Shown here piece by piece: positions 37,063 through 48,479 of a stretch of DNA of 64,000 nucleotides. Each line of letters begins with the position of its first letter. The stretch's first letter is position 1. Position numbers and translations under genes: made by a program. Below the pieces are notes generated by a model, which searched no databases, was not told the origin of the DNA, and worked only from the letters and a program-made list of their open reading frames with translations. Source of the DNA: Helicostylum pulchrum (Eukaryota; Mucoromycota; Mucoromycetes; Mucorales; Mucoraceae); assembly GCA_025677825.1 (NCBI GenBank), contig JAIXMO010000062.1, positions 62,001 through 126,000 on the forward strand, written 5' to 3'.

Positions 37063-38480
37063 ACGTCGAGTGTTTTTTTTTATTTGCAGAAAGAGAATCA
37101 CATTGACGCTAGTACTATTTAAATGAAGTGCATTTAAAAATACACGATGAGTCATTATAGCTACAAACAATAGATTTTGGTTCTGTCTTCTTTTTTAAAA
37201 TAGTTAATACATACCATAAAATATGTAAGCGTTCCTAATTTCGTAAATAGTTTCTGTTTTTATCGTTCTTGTAAAGATTTTAGTTTATAATATTTGAACG
37301 TAGGGGAGAGTTCTCATCAAGTACCCAGAAAAATAGATTGTTTTTTTTTCATTTAAGAAAAAAAAACACATTTCTCTCTCCCCCCAATCGGTTGTATCAC
37401 TTTCTCTTTTTTTTTTAAAAAAAAGTAATGGCATTATGTTAAAATTGAATGCAAAATAATTCTAAAAAAAAAGAGAGCTAGTCATTCATACGTCGTTAAT
37501 ATTTTTTTCCCAAGTGACTTATCATATGCTACTTTACATTTCATACGAACCTTGTCTATCCGAACAAAATGAACGGGTTTCATTTTAAGCTATTACAGGA
37601 ACGTCGGACAAAAATGACGTTTTATTTTTATTTTCTCTTTGAGAAACATTTGATTACGATCGATTCAATATTTGTTTTTTTTATTGTAATTTTTATCGTA
37701 TTTTTTTTCAATTGTGAATCGAATATGGTAAGACAAATAAATACATGTAATAAAGAATTAAGGTATTTAATTTTATCGTAAAGTTTTTTTTTTTTTTTTT
37801 TACATTATCCCTTAATAAAAAACAAAACTTCTTATTAATGCCATCAAGCGTTTATATGCCGTATATAATAAAAATCAAAACAAAATTCTATTTTCTTCTT
37901 ATTTCAATCTAAAGTTACATATATATGCAATCATGTATTAAACAGTTGATACTTTTTTTTTGGGGGATTGTTATTTATCTACTAGCGCCTTTTGCATTTG
38001 CTTAGGATGGAACCAAAAAAAGCGATTTTTGTTTTCCAGAAGGGATTACTTTCCTTTAGGGGTATTATTTATTTTGAAATATTACATATCTGATAGGTTA
38101 TCCACAAAAATAATGGTAAAAATAAAGGATCCTTTCATAACGGAAGGTTATTTTAAGCAATTTTACTTATCACGATTGTCGTAAAATAAGTGTAACCATA
38201 ACAGTCATTCCCTCTTTTCGATAGGACAAAAAAAAAAAAAGATATTTTTTTGGTGTTCTTTTTTGCCAAGTGTAGTATGCAATTACTGGCTGCCTTTTTT
38301 GCTCGTAGCGCTCACGAAGCAGCGTTGCCCTGCGGGTTTGGAGACTTCCAATATTTTACGAAATCTCTCTTTTTCTCATAGGATCCCCTCGAAGAGAGGA
38401 TATAATGGTGATTACCAGACGTCAGTTGAATTTCAATAAGAAGGTTCAATGTTTTAAAGCTCTGTAACTTTTGATTTACG
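37063..38480. other. Gene-poor spacer
   Basis: About 1.4 kb of AT-rich DNA between copies A and B. It includes a T10A8 palindrome at about 37,407-37,424 and an 18-base T run near 37,785. A more GC-rich 100-bp patch at about 38,280-38,420 may be an unidentified coding remnant. Open frames at 37,569-37,781 and 37,960-38,184 lack any recognisable signal. Confidence 0.45.
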
Positions 38481-38559
38481 GCTGATTATGTTCTTGGTAA
38501 GAGATAGATCCGTCTCGAAAAAAACGCACCTTAAAGCGTACCCGTACCCGTACCCATGT

Positions 38560-38721
38560 CAATTAACTCCTTCTTTCTTCAAAAACCAAAGAATCGAAAA
38601 AGGTTTAAGAATAGATTGGAAGTTGTGTTGGAAAGAAGGAAAAAAGGCTCTTGGTTGGAGGTATAAAAACTCGGAAAGCCTTCGATCCCAGTTTTATAAT
38701 TATCAAAATAAAAATAAATAA
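38560..38721 (+). pseudogene. Modular-family tail fragment, copy B
   Basis: Truncated copy retaining only the C-terminal tail module: KNQRIEKGLRIDWKLCWKEG then KKALGWRYKNSESLRSQFYN, ending at a natural stop at 38719-38721. Directly comparable with tails at 39.6, 46.1, 54.8 and 59.3 kb. No leader or body is attached. Confidence 0.65.
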
Positions 38722-39029
38722 TAAATAATATTCATTTTATATACTACAATAAATGAAGGAACTATCGGCAGTATATCTATTCAAATTTTAATGCTTTTCA
38801 TAACAGAAACCTGCCAAGAATTTTAATAAGTAATAGCCCAAACGTGAATAAACAAGTGTATTAACCATCACTTTTCGACTAAAATTTTTCACGTGCCTGG
38901 GAATACACCTTCTTTTTTATCCTACAGACTATTGAAAAGAAGGAATGACATTTAAAATACAAAAAAAAAATATCAGGTCTCTTCGTTATAGGGCTGTATG
39001 TGAGTATTATTGGGTGCATGATTTTATTT

Positions 39030-39375
39030 ACACGTTCAGCTTGATTTTATCCGTGTAAAAAGAAAACTTGTACGAATTAACTAGTACGAGTATTATGAAG
39101 CAAATGGCAGGTCATAATTACGCCACGACGAGGAAATAATTGCATCAGTAAATAGACACCCTATTTTATTAGCTATTTATTTCCTTTTTTTTCTTTTTTT
39201 TTTCTTTTTCTTTATTTTGCTTTAATTTCATGTTTTTCGTTTTTCTTTTTTTCTATGTACGTACGAACTTATATAGTTCTTCTTAGGGTGATGGTTATTT
39301 ATAAAGGTAAGTGAAAAGTAATATGGCACACTTTTTTAATCGATCTTGTAAATTGGCCCTTTTTTTTCTTTTCAG
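39030..39375 (+). repeat. Shared 5' leader, copy C
   Basis: Blocks AAAACTTGTACGAATTAACT, ATAATTACGCCACGACG, CTATTTTATT, TATAGTTCTTCTTAGGGTG, ATGGTTATTTATAAAG and the donor GTAAGTGAAAAGTAATATGG, ending with the acceptor CTTTTCAG at 39,368-39,375. Confidence 0.85.
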
Positions 39376-39381
39376 TTAAAA

Positions 39382-39690
39382 ATGACCACCACGTCAAATC
39401 GTATTTCAAAAGAAGTAACACGGTACCCTGATATTACAAACATCATCAAAAAATCATACAATAATGTATTACAAGAAAAGAGGAAATTCGAAGAACTTGT
39501 TAATGATGGGAGTAATGGGGAGAATGATGATGATGATAATCCTCCGGAAATAACAATGGATTTCGTTGCCAGCTTTAAGGATCAAATAATCAAAGGCGAT
39601 TTAAGAATGAGTTGGAAATTGTGATTGGAAGAAGGGAGAGAAGCACTTAATTGGGATTATAAAAACTCAGAAAGCCAATATTTTATTTCA
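39382..39690 (+). pseudogene. Modular-family gene, copy C (internally deleted type-B)
   Basis: Reads MTTTSNRISKEVTRYPDITN as in copy D (63.4 kb) but jumps straight to KKSYNNVLQEKRKFEELVND. It therefore lacks the central about 130 residues present in copy D, including the D...ExQ region. The tail follows (DLRMSWKL) and is cut by TGA at 39622-39624, exactly at the position where other copies have Cys; reading through, LEEGREALNWDYKNSES continues. One deletion plus one nonsense change. Confidence 0.7.
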
Positions 39691-40008
39691 TACCCACCAC
39701 TTTTATCAACTACGTAACAGAGACCTGCCCAATAATACTTACATACAGCTTTATAACGAAGAGACTTGAAACATATAATGGTCTGATTTTAAGAGTTAAA
39801 ACGTAAGGGGTACGGCACAGGTTCTGAGGTTGGAGAATACAAAAAATATACACAGTCAAAAGTAGATTTGTAACAAATAAAATATTTTATTTTTTATTAA
39901 AGATAATTGCATTATGATATGCCTGTACACATGAAGTTTTTTTTTAGAAAAAAAGACACTGGGGAGCTAAAAAACTGTCTTTTTAAAAAAAAATGATATA
40001 AAGCTTAT

Positions 40009-41826
40009 TTAAAGCTTGGGACCAGCATTGATAGTGGCTTCGGTACTTTCAGACTTGTAAGTTTGGAAGTTGTCGTTGAACATCTTACCAACGTTACGAA
40101 GGGAAGCATTGAATTCAGAAGCGGTACCGTTCCAAGCAGTCTTGGGGTTCAAAAGCTCAGCAGGGACACCAGTGACGGTCTTGGGAATACTCAAGTTGAA
40201 GATTTCAAGTTGATCGTATTTGGCGTTGGCTAATTCACCGTTGTGGATAGCATCGAGAATGGCACGAGTGTACTTGAGAGGACAACGCTTGGAGGTAGCA
40301 GCAGAACCACCAATCCAACCAGTGTTAATCAACCAAGCATCAGCCTTGTGAGCAGACATCTTCTCGGCCAACATGGTAGCATAACGTTGAGGATGGAGAA
40401 CGAGGAAAGGAGCACCGAAACAGGCAGAGAAAGTAGCTTGAGGTTCAACAATACCATCTTCAGTACCGGGAACCTTTGTGGTGTAACCTGAAATGAAATG
40501 GTACATGGCTTGTTCAGCGGTCAATTTGGAGACAGGAGGCAAGACACCAAAAGCATCACAAGTCAACAAGATGATGTTCTTGGGGTGACCACCCATACAA
40601 GGAATCTTGGCGTTAGGGATATGGTAAATAGGGTAAGCACAACGGGTGTTTTCAGTTAAGAAATCGTCAGAGTAATCAACTTCACGGGTCTCTTCATCAA
40701 GAACAACGTTTTCAAGAATAGCTCCGAATTTAATAGCGTTGAAAATATCGGGTTCCTTTTCTCCAGATAAATCAATACACTTGGCGTAACAGCCACCTTC
40801 AATGTTGAAGACACCTTCATCAGACCAACAGTGCTCGTCATCACCAATCAACATACGCTTAGGATCAGCAGAGAGTGTAGTTTTACCGGTACCAGAAAGA
40901 CCAAAGAAGAGAGAGACATCTCCATCAGGACCTTCATTAGCAGAAGAATGAAGAGATAATACACCAGCCTTAGGCATAAGATAATGCATAACAGTAAAGA
41001 TCTACAATATAGAATTCTATATTTAGTAATCTTATTTCTCTCTTTTTTTTTTCCTTTTTTTTTTAAATCCCTTAAAAATACTTACACCCTTCTTCATTTC
41101 ACCAGCATATTCAGAACCGAGAATAACCATTTCACTACGCTTGAAGTTGATGGAAACAGAAGTAGTAGAAGACATACCAGTGGTGTAACGATTGGCAGGG
41201 AACTCACCAGCATTGAAGATAGTGAAATCGGGAGTACCAAAGTTCTCGAGTTCTTCCTCAGTAGGACGAATTAACATGTTACGCATGAACAAGAGATGAT
41301 AGGCACGAGAAGCGACAATACGGACCTTGATACGGTACTTGGGATCCCAACCAGCATAACCATCGAATACAAAGAGACGAGGACGGGTGTTGAGGTAATC
41401 AATAGCACGTTCACGGTTAATCAAGAAGACACGTTCACTAATAGGGGTGTTGACAGGACCCCACCAAACATCCTTAACGGAAGAAGGCTCTTCAACAATA
41501 CGTTTATCCTTGGGAGAACGACCGGTCTTCTTACCAGAGTAGGCACAAAGTGCACCAGCAGAAGAAATAACAGTACCTTGTTCATAAGTTAAAGCTTGTT
41601 CGTAAAGAACAGCAACTGAAGGGTTACGCATAATAGTGACCTAAGAGGGGGGCAAATAAATTAGTTTCTAATCGATTTATCTGCTATACCGTATTTTTAT
41701 GTTTTTTACCTTGTCATAGTCAATACCAGCGAATTCATAAAGATCTTCTTCGAGCTTGGTAATAACTGAGTTAGCAGAAGAAGGTCTACCACCACTATAA
41801 GGAGATCCGGGTCTTGAGGCAACCAT
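40009..41826 (-). CDS. PCK1: Phosphoenolpyruvate carboxykinase (ATP)
   Basis: Cytosolic ATP-dependent PEPCK, converting oxaloacetate to phosphoenolpyruvate, committing step of gluconeogenesis. Exons 41826-41710, 41640-41086 and 41001-40009 give 554 residues (yeast Pck1 549). Landmarks: [39 protein letters not shown], the kinase-1a P-loop [16 protein letters not shown], the kinase-2/metal site [20 protein letters not shown], and [14 protein letters not shown]. The third exon ends at a TAA at 40009-40011. Likely glucose-repressed as in other fungi; no specific element identified in the 5' region. Confidence 0.98.
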
Positions 41827-43393
41827 TTTTGTTGTAATTTATAAAGTGAGGGGGGGAAAAATAACTTAATAATAATAAAAAAAAAACTGCTTTATGTTTT
41901 GCTTTATATATACAATAAAAAATTGTGTTCCTCGGAAGGAACGGAGTTAGACCATGACTTTGTTATTTACTATTCGTCCAATACCGGAAAACGTACGTTA
42001 AAGGGGGAACAGAGAGAAGGACCCCAATATAGAGTTACGTTTTTTTGAATGTCCGTAGCATGTGCGTTTTACACCTTTGAGGGCGGGATATGACGGAAGT
42101 GTTGAAGGTCCGAGTTGCTCCTAAAAAAATAAATTGTAATAGTTACCTGTACAAAACGAAAACCGAATGATTTGTTTAAAATTGATGAGGGGACGTTTGT
42201 TTTCTTTGTAGTAGAGTTCAATTTAAACAGTGTTTAGACTACTGGTAGAGTATAGACAAGAATGCAGCATTTAGAGAGAATGAAATCAAGGCTTTCCCCA
42301 CATTTTTAATGATCCAATCAAATGTTATGGGACAAGAAAAAGAAATCGTGGGAATTGTATTAGAACTACGCTTTTTTTTTTAGTCTTTTTAATAATTGTT
42401 GTTTGGCTATTTAGTAGCACACACACACACACACACATAAATAAAACTGGGTATGGTGCACCAATACTTTATAAGCTTGTAGTTTGATTTACTAAATGTT
42501 ATATATCAAAAAGTTTTATAAAAAGTAAACAAATATAAAAAATGGTAAATTTCTGAGTCTAGATACTCTTTAAAAAAGACTATTCTTTTTTATGTGTATA
42601 TGACTAATGTTTTGAGAAGGCGTGCCCTAACTATCCCTGACACCATTAAAAAAAAAAAGGCCGGGTTCGATTTGATTTGATTCTTTCACATGAATTATAG
42701 GAAAGGGGAGGGTAGGGCACTGGTCACTTTTCTCTAATTCATAAGCTGAAATAAAAAAAGGGTTTTACAGATGTAACACTAATTACTTGAAATAAAAAAA
42801 AAGATGAAGGTGCGTCATATCATAATCCTGCAAAATACAGGTGCCGAAAAATTGGGACACTGGCAGATTCAAATTGACTCTGTATAATAGTATCTAGATA
42901 GTGAAAACTCTTCTTTTACCAGTTACGACATTATCATTACAAAATTAGTATGAGTGCAGCTACAAAATAAAATAAAAAAAGAGAGGTATAAATTATGTTT
43001 CCGATCTATTAGAAACAAGGGTTTGTGGCTGCTAAAGATACCTGAAACCATTCTTTCTATAGTACTGGGGATTATGTTCCAATACGAATAGTATAGTACA
43101 TGTAAAAAAAGTGTCTCTAGGTCAATTGTCAGGATAGAATATCGTTCAAAGGCATTAAACAATATATCATTTTACTCCAAGAAAAAGTGATACGAAGCTA
43201 ATTCATAGTCAGTTAGCATACATCACTACGTATGAGACCATTCTTTAAAATATTACGTAACAAACCAACGTAATAATCCGAGTCTAGGCCAAATCGTATT
43301 TATCTACGACGTAATAAGTATTTTTTTTTCCTTTGCATACTTGGTTTTTTTTTCCTTTTTTTCTTTCTGTAAACTTTTTTTTTAAAAAAAAAA
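41827..43393. other. Intergenic between PEPCK and BAG genes
   Basis: About 1.6 kb divergent upstream region. Includes a (CA)10 run at about 42,418-42,437 and ends with T9A10 just before the BAG-gene ATG. The minus frame at 42,923-43,162 has no coding signature. Confidence 0.6.
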
Positions 43394-45613
43394 ATGATTA
43401 TAGTGAACGATAAAACGTTAACACTTGACGACTTTATTCAATTACAAGCGTTACTTAATTACGAACATGCTGAACGTGATCGTCATATTTGGGAATGTCA
43501 GAGTAACAAAGAACCCGCTATTTATATTCAAAAAGCGACACCTCCTCCTCGTTACGTTCAGTTTCGTCGTGATATCAATGCACAAGCTAGCTTACAGTCT
43601 AGTCTTGAAAGAGCGCGTTTGGCTGAGGCATTAATGCGACTCAAGTGGTTAAAAGATCAATACAGACGTCAGCGTGCTTTAGAAGTTCAATTGTATTTAG
43701 AAAACTACCGTCGACAAGCTTTAATTCGTAGTGTGTTGGAGGAAGAAGAAGAAAGGTACTATCGACAATGTATTGCTGCTGCCGTTGAAAAAGCAAGAAT
43801 TCAATTGTGTTTGCAACGCTTTTTAGAGAGTAAACAACAGCAACAAGAAGAATGGAATGAACAGCCCGCAGAAGTGTATCAGCAGCCAATTGAAGCGTAC
43901 GGACAACCTGTCGAAGCGTACGAACAACCTGTCGAAGCGTACGAACAACCTGATGAAGAGCACGAACAATCTGATGAAGAGTACGGGCAACCCGTTGAAG
44001 GTTATGATGCTTCTCGTACTGAAAGACTGGAAAATTTGTTACAATACATTTTTGATCACCAAAATTTAAGAGAAGTTGGGTACGAAAAACAAGAACCAAC
44101 CGAAGAAGAACAAGCTAAAGATATGGCTCAAGTATGGAAGTTCTTATCGGATCAAAGAGAAAATGAAGATAATGATGAGCGTATGTCGTCTGATGAGGAG
44201 TACGAGGGGGAGTATGATGATGACGAGGAAGATTCAGAGGATCATGCTATAGATGATGATATGGATGATGGTATGGATGAAGAAGATGCTAGCCCGCCTC
44301 CTTCATTGGTTGAGCAGTTGCGATATTTGCAGCAGCAGCATCAGCAAGAGTTGCAACAACATCAGCAAGAGCTGAAACAGTATGAACAACAGGAACAACA
44401 GCAACTCAATCAGCAGCAAGATGAGAGAAATGGGCAGCAGCAAGATGAGCAACAGCAGCTTGAACACTTGCAGCAGAAACAACATGAGAAGCAACATCAT
44501 GAACAAGAACAGCTGCAACTCGAGCAAAATCAAGAAGGACAGAAACCTGATCAACATCAACGTCAACTTGAGCAACAGCAGCAACAACTCGAGCAACAAA
44601 AAAAACAACTTGAGCAACAACAAGAAAAGCAACAAGAACAGCAGCCGTCTCAAGAAGAAGAATCAAATCAAGCGTCACAGATGAAGGAGCAAGAAACACC
44701 CCAAGACACTCAGCCAGAAAATGAACCTGAAAACCACCATCAAAAACAACAGGCTATACACAAGAAGCAATACAAACATCAACAAAAGAAAAAGAAGCGT
44801 AAGCACAAGAGAAGACATCAGCATAAACAACATGCTGCATCATCACAAGATCCTAATAAAGAAACCGAGTTTCCTCCTATTCAAGATCACGTCGTACCAT
44901 TGCAAAAATTAATTCAAAGATTAGCATCGGAACCAGTGTTGATTGGAGAACAAAGAACAGAATTCAGTGATGAACCTAAACCATCTGGTATCTGGGCAAA
45001 AGAAGTGCCTGCAAAGAAATCTCCTCCTAGAAAGCAATCACCTACACTAGTACCTGTATCTACCAAAGCAGCGTTTTTACCTCAGCATATATTTACGGAA
45101 GCTGAACCGACACCTACGTTGGAAAATATGCCCAATACACCATTAGGTGCACAGGAAGAAGAAGAACAGGAGCAGGAAGGGTTTGAGCATTTTGTTAATA
45201 CGGTAGCTGCTGAACAAAAGAACGAGGAAGTGCCAACTGATCCCAGAAAAGTAAAGGCGTACCAAGAATTGGAGAAGGTTGCAGATTTGTTATCGGATCC
45301 AGAGAGTGAGATTGTTAAAAGATGGCTGTTTGTTTTACAAGGCGGTAAAGATGGTAAACAAAGATTGGATTTCTCGAAGCAAAAGGAGGGCACTTTGCTG
45401 TTAAGTGCGTCGACGCCGTTTAATAGACAGTTTTTGGGGTCGGAAGATGAATTGTTGAGAACCATGTTGAGGTTGGATGCAGTTGATAGTTTTGGAGATG
45501 CTAGTATCCGCGAAGAAAGAAAGAAGTTGGTAAAGAAGTGTGAGGATATGTTGGAGGATTTAGATAATTATAAACAGTCCCAATGGGAAAAAGCAATGAT
45601 TAAGAATAAATAA
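43394..45613 (+). CDS. BAG-domain cochaperone-like protein, Gln-rich
   Basis: Single exon, 739 residues. Arg/Gln/Glu-rich helical N-terminus (residues 50-150), then a run of seven-residue repeats around EAYEQPV (about 157-205), an acidic block, and a long Gln/His/Glu coiled-coil segment (about 310-420) from CAG/CAA repeats. A basic patch (KKKKRKHKRRHQHKQH) follows. The last about 60 residues (LLRTMLRLDAVDSFGDASIR, EERKKLVKKCEDMLEDLDNY) match the BAG domain, which binds the Hsp70 nucleotide-binding domain as an exchange factor. Role beyond Hsp70 binding is unknown. Confidence 0.8.
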   Translation: MIIVNDKTLTLDDFIQLQALLNYEHAERDRHIWECQSNKEPAIYIQKATPPPRYVQFRRDINAQASLQSSLERARLAEALMRLKWLKDQYRRQRALEVQLYLENYRRQALIRSVLEEEEERYYRQCIAAAVEKARIQLCLQRFLESKQQQQEEWNEQPAEVYQQPIEAYGQPVEAYEQPVEAYEQPDEEHEQSDEEYGQPVEGYDASRTERLENLLQYIFDHQNLREVGYEKQEPTEEEQAKDMAQVWKFLSDQRENEDNDERMSSDEEYEGEYDDDEEDSEDHAIDDDMDDGMDEEDASPPPSLVEQLRYLQQQHQQELQQHQQELKQYEQQEQQQLNQQQDERNGQQQDEQQQLEHLQQKQHEKQHHEQEQLQLEQNQEGQKPDQHQRQLEQQQQQLEQQKKQLEQQQEKQQEQQPSQEEESNQASQMKEQETPQDTQPENEPENHHQKQQAIHKKQYKHQQKKKKRKHKRRHQHKQHAASSQDPNKETEFPPIQDHVVPLQKLIQRLASEPVLIGEQRTEFSDEPKPSGIWAKEVPAKKSPPRKQSPTLVPVSTKAAFLPQHIFTEAEPTPTLENMPNTPLGAQEEEEQEQEGFEHFVNTVAAEQKNEEVPTDPRKVKAYQELEKVADLLSDPESEIVKRWLFVLQGGKDGKQRLDFSKQKEGTLLLSASTPFNRQFLGSEDELLRTMLRLDAVDSFGDASIREERKKLVKKCEDMLEDLDNYKQSQWEKAMIKNK
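43863..44007 (+). repeat. 21-bp in-frame tandem repeat (heptapeptide)
   Basis: About seven degenerate copies of a 21-bp unit such as CAACCTGTCGAAGCGTACGA within the BAG gene, encoding Q-P-V-E-A-Y-E variants. Two central units are identical at DNA level, indicating recent expansion. Confidence 0.85.
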
Positions 45614-46069
45614 AGTTTCTTTTTATTTTTTATTTACAGTGGTGCTTTTCTAATTGTTGTATGTAGACACTTTTGGATCTCTCATTAACAAAATTAATTT
45701 TAATAAACTGTTCTCTAGTTATTAGTTTTATATATCTTATTAAAGACATTTCAAGTATACATTATCTACAAGATAAATAATTCTTTTTAATTTTTTCTTT
45801 AAACCAATTTTCAGCGCTCAAGAAACTAGAAGACTAAATAAAAACCTAATAAACAGTAAAAACTAACAACAATTAATACTAATAATAAAGAACTTATACG
45901 TAGTATAAATTGTTTAAAATAAATAGGAGGTGGAACACTACATTAATCGCTTTTATTAATCTTGTCTTTTAACTTCAATAACGAAAATAAATATTTTTTA
46001 TTTAGCTGCTTTTTTATTTTTGTACTTGGTGAATTGAACTCGAAGGCTATTAGTATTTTTATATCCAAA
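45614..46069. other. AT-rich spacer
   Basis: 456 bp between the BAG stop and the convergent copy-I gene. Very AT-rich, no feature seen. Confidence 0.6.
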
Positions 46070-46904
46070 TTAAATTCCCTTCTTCAATCCTTTAGAAAGA
46101 CATAATCTCCAATCCATTCTCTTTCTATTTTTGACTCTTTCCTTTTTAAATGTATCTACAGATTCCATTCCTTCTTTATACACATCTCTTGATGAAATGG
46201 TAGTTGTAGGTGCGGTTGTAAATGTGTTTTCAGTGCTTTTTTCAGTCATCATATCATCATATAGTTGTTTCTTTTGATTAATTTGATTAATGTTTTTTTG
46301 GATTTGTTCAGTAATGGTATGGAGTGGTTCTCCTTCGGTTTGAATAGAAGACAACATATTTTTGTGAGAGGGGTTGTTTTTCGATATTTTGACAAGAGAC
46401 AACACTCCGAAATATTTTCCCATTATCTTCGATTGAGTAAAGTAAAGTTTCTTGTTCTGAATGATCGTCTTCATATTCAGAATGAGCGTCTTCATCTTCT
46501 GAATGAGTGTCTTCATCTTCAGAATGAGCGTTTTCAGACAAACCACGTTCACCATCGTCTCCGTCAGCTACTACCTGTATTTTGATAATAGTATAATTGT
46601 TAGTGTAAGCACATACATCAAATTGCTTTTTTTTTTTCACCGTTATTTACCTCCAACTTGTTTGTAAGTTGTTTTCCGCTGGCCCTGACCAGCTTGACTC
46701 AATATGACACCATCTTGAGTGAAGAATGTGCATCCCGCACTACCGCCGCTGTCCCCCCTTCCAAGTCGTCCTCTGTTGAAGAATTGGCCGCCAAAAATTA
46801 ACGCCTTAATTTTCTAGGTCTTTTACTTCATCATGATAAGGAAACAGCCTCCTTATTGGCTTATGATACTCCTCTTGTGGATGAAGATGCGATGTTGGAT
46901 ACAT
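46070..46904 (-). CDS. Hypothetical modular-family gene, copy I, with family tail
   Basis: Proposed exons 46904-46827 (MYPTSHLHPQEEYHKPIRRL...), 46804-46651 (GGQFFNRGRLGRGDSGGSAG, ending GQGQRKTTYKQVG) and from 46570 (VADGDDGERGLSENAHSEDE...). The first two junctions are in phase with GTAAAAG and GTAAAT donors. An acidic heptapeptide repeat (SEDEDTH) follows. Near 46,4xx a frame change (intron or frameshift, not resolved) leads to the frame ending MDWRLCLSKGLKKGI at 46070, which is the family tail. No shared leader is seen upstream. Unrecognised function; could be live or recently broken. Confidence 0.4.
46459..46521 (-). repeat. 21-bp tandem repeat in copy I
   Basis: Three adjacent 21-bp units (plus-strand GAATGAGCGTCTTCATCTTC-type) with a fourth partial one, encoding SEDEDxH on the minus strand. 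Confidence 0.85.
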
Positions 46905-47254
46905 AGTATTCGTTACTTTTTTTGTCGTGTGATCCATCATTTGTATTTCTCAAATCTGTTCTCTGTCGTCTTTGTGGTTTTGCTACTTTATCCTTTTTTT
47001 GTTCCGTGCTCTCTTTTTTATCTTTTTGTGTTTCTTGGTTGTTGTCTTTTGTTTTTGTGCCTGCTCGGATTGACTGTCGAGGCATCCTCTATGTACAGAC
47101 CCTCTCCCAAGCCGTTCTCAATTTACTCTTCCTTCTTTTCCTTTGTTTTCTCTTTTCTTTCCTGATAATCTTTTATTTCTTTTCAACCTTTATATTAGTA
47201 TTTAAATAGTTTTTTTTTTGATTATCTTGCTACACTTGGAATATGCTATTATAT

Positions 47255-47713
47255 CTATGGATCAGCCTTTAAATTCCTCATTAATAGCTTCCCTATTAAT
47301 AAAAACCTTCTTCTTAACCTGACCAGCTTGACGGAAACCTCATTTCGCTCGAGAATAACGGCCCTTTTAACTTGTGCCGACGACCAAAGTGTTTCGAAGT
47401 CAAACTTCATTGATGGACATCTTTTGCTGTTGGCTTTAAACTTTTTTGTCAAATTATTTTTCGCGTCAGACGCTCTTGAGAACTGAGCAACAAAAGTCTC
47501 CACCGAAGAGTTTTTTTCCGTGATAAACTTTTCCATAGTTTTAGACCCTTTTCCAGTCTCGAAAAAAGCTTTTAACGCTTCAAAAAAATACAACTTAAGA
47601 ATTTTATACAAAATAGTTTTCAAAATATTCTTACCATTTGAGATGTCGGACATCCGTATTGAGCCTAAAGTTGGGAGATAAAACAAAATGAGTAAGAATG
47701 AAACAAAAAGCAA
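47255..47713 (-). pseudogene. Unrecognised coding remnant
   Basis: Minus strand. An exon-like segment after an acceptor near 47,665 (SIRMSDISN) splices with a GTAAGAATAT donor to ALKAFFETGKGSKTMEKFIT. It continues through FVAQFSRASDAKNNLTKKFK and MKFDFETLWSSAQVKRAVIL before running into a stop at 47255. Composition and setting resemble the modular family bodies but I see no shared module. Upstream exons (to about 47,965) could not be joined without a stop. Confidence 0.35.
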
Positions 47714-48214
47714 ATATGTGACATTTTTTTTTGGGGGGGATATACATACCTTTACAGCATTGTGTTAAGTAAAACCCACAAAAAAAAGTAGCTCATCACA
47801 GCCTTGTGCTAGCTTATGCCTGATAGTTGCTTTAAGGAAAACTGTGTCCTTTTGTGCGAACACAAAGAAAACAAAAATGCTAAAAAAAAAAAAAGGCAGA
47901 GTAATAAATATGAGCTCCTTTAAAAGGGAAACATATAAAAAAAAATACTTACAGGTGTTATACATTATTGCAAAGGAAAAAGAGATTTGTCTATACTAAA
48001 AAAAAAAAAGACTGAATAAATACACCTTGGGCTGATAAAATGGGTAGTCACTTGTACTTGTGTGACCTATTTAATCATTTTGTTTGTTCCACACTTATGT
48101 CATACAAGAAAAAACGCTGCTACAGATGATAATATTTTAAAAAGAAAAAAATTGACAACAAAAAATCTAGCCTGCTTAAATTTAATCCAGATGCACCTTA
48201 ATTAAATAACTAAC

Positions 48215-48475
48215 GCGAATATGAAACAAATAGTGGTATAATTACGCCATGATCGCATGAGTAGCGGAGGCCCTATTTTATCTTTTTTTTTAAAACAAGT
48301 CTTTTTCAGTTGTTAATTTATTTTGTTATTATGTTTTGTTTTCGTGTTTCTGTTGTCTGTTCGTATAAAGCGATATGGTTTCTCTTAGAGTAATGGCCGT
48401 CCTTAAAACGTAAGTGAAAATAACATACTTTTTTTAACCAACCATGTGTAAATTAACTGTATATCAAGGACTTCT
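48215..48475 (+). repeat. Shared 5' leader, copy E
   Basis: Blocks ATAATTACGCCATGATCGCA, CCCTATTTTATC, the upstream ORF at 48331-48393, GCGATATGGTTTCTCTTAGA, ATGGCCGTCCTTAAAAC and the donor GTAAGTGAAAATAACATAC. Confidence 0.8.
48331..48393 (+). other. Upstream ORF in leader copy E, stop overlapping next ATG
   Basis: 20 codons (MFCFRVSVVCSYKAIWFLLE) ending in TAA, whose last A is the A of the next ATG (TAATG at 48391-48395). The peptide resembles the one at 63,477-63,536. Confidence 0.55.
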
Positions 48476-48479
48476 TGAG

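Noticed and set aside
42655..42690. GGGTTCGATTT resembling a tRNA B box
   Set aside because: No A box or cloverleaf-forming sequence upstream; only poly(A) and low-complexity DNA.
43863..44007. CRISPR-like array
   Set aside because: Units are contiguous 21-bp in-frame codons without spacers, in a eukaryotic gene.
44303..44699. Leu/Val-rich minus-strand open frames
   Set aside because: They are the reverse complement of CAG/CAA/GAA repeats in the BAG-domain gene, which has a clear domain on the plus strand.
46660..46800. Plus-strand frame with LTSLTQYDTILSEECASR
   Set aside because: The reverse strand gives an exon with proper splice sites on both sides and a downstream family tail; the plus frame ends at stops and has no start.
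46833..47209. Hydrophobic plus-strand open frames that look like a membrane protein
   Set aside because: They arise from a pyrimidine-rich stretch; no start context, no family pattern, and the minus strand in part of this span gives a better spliced exon set.
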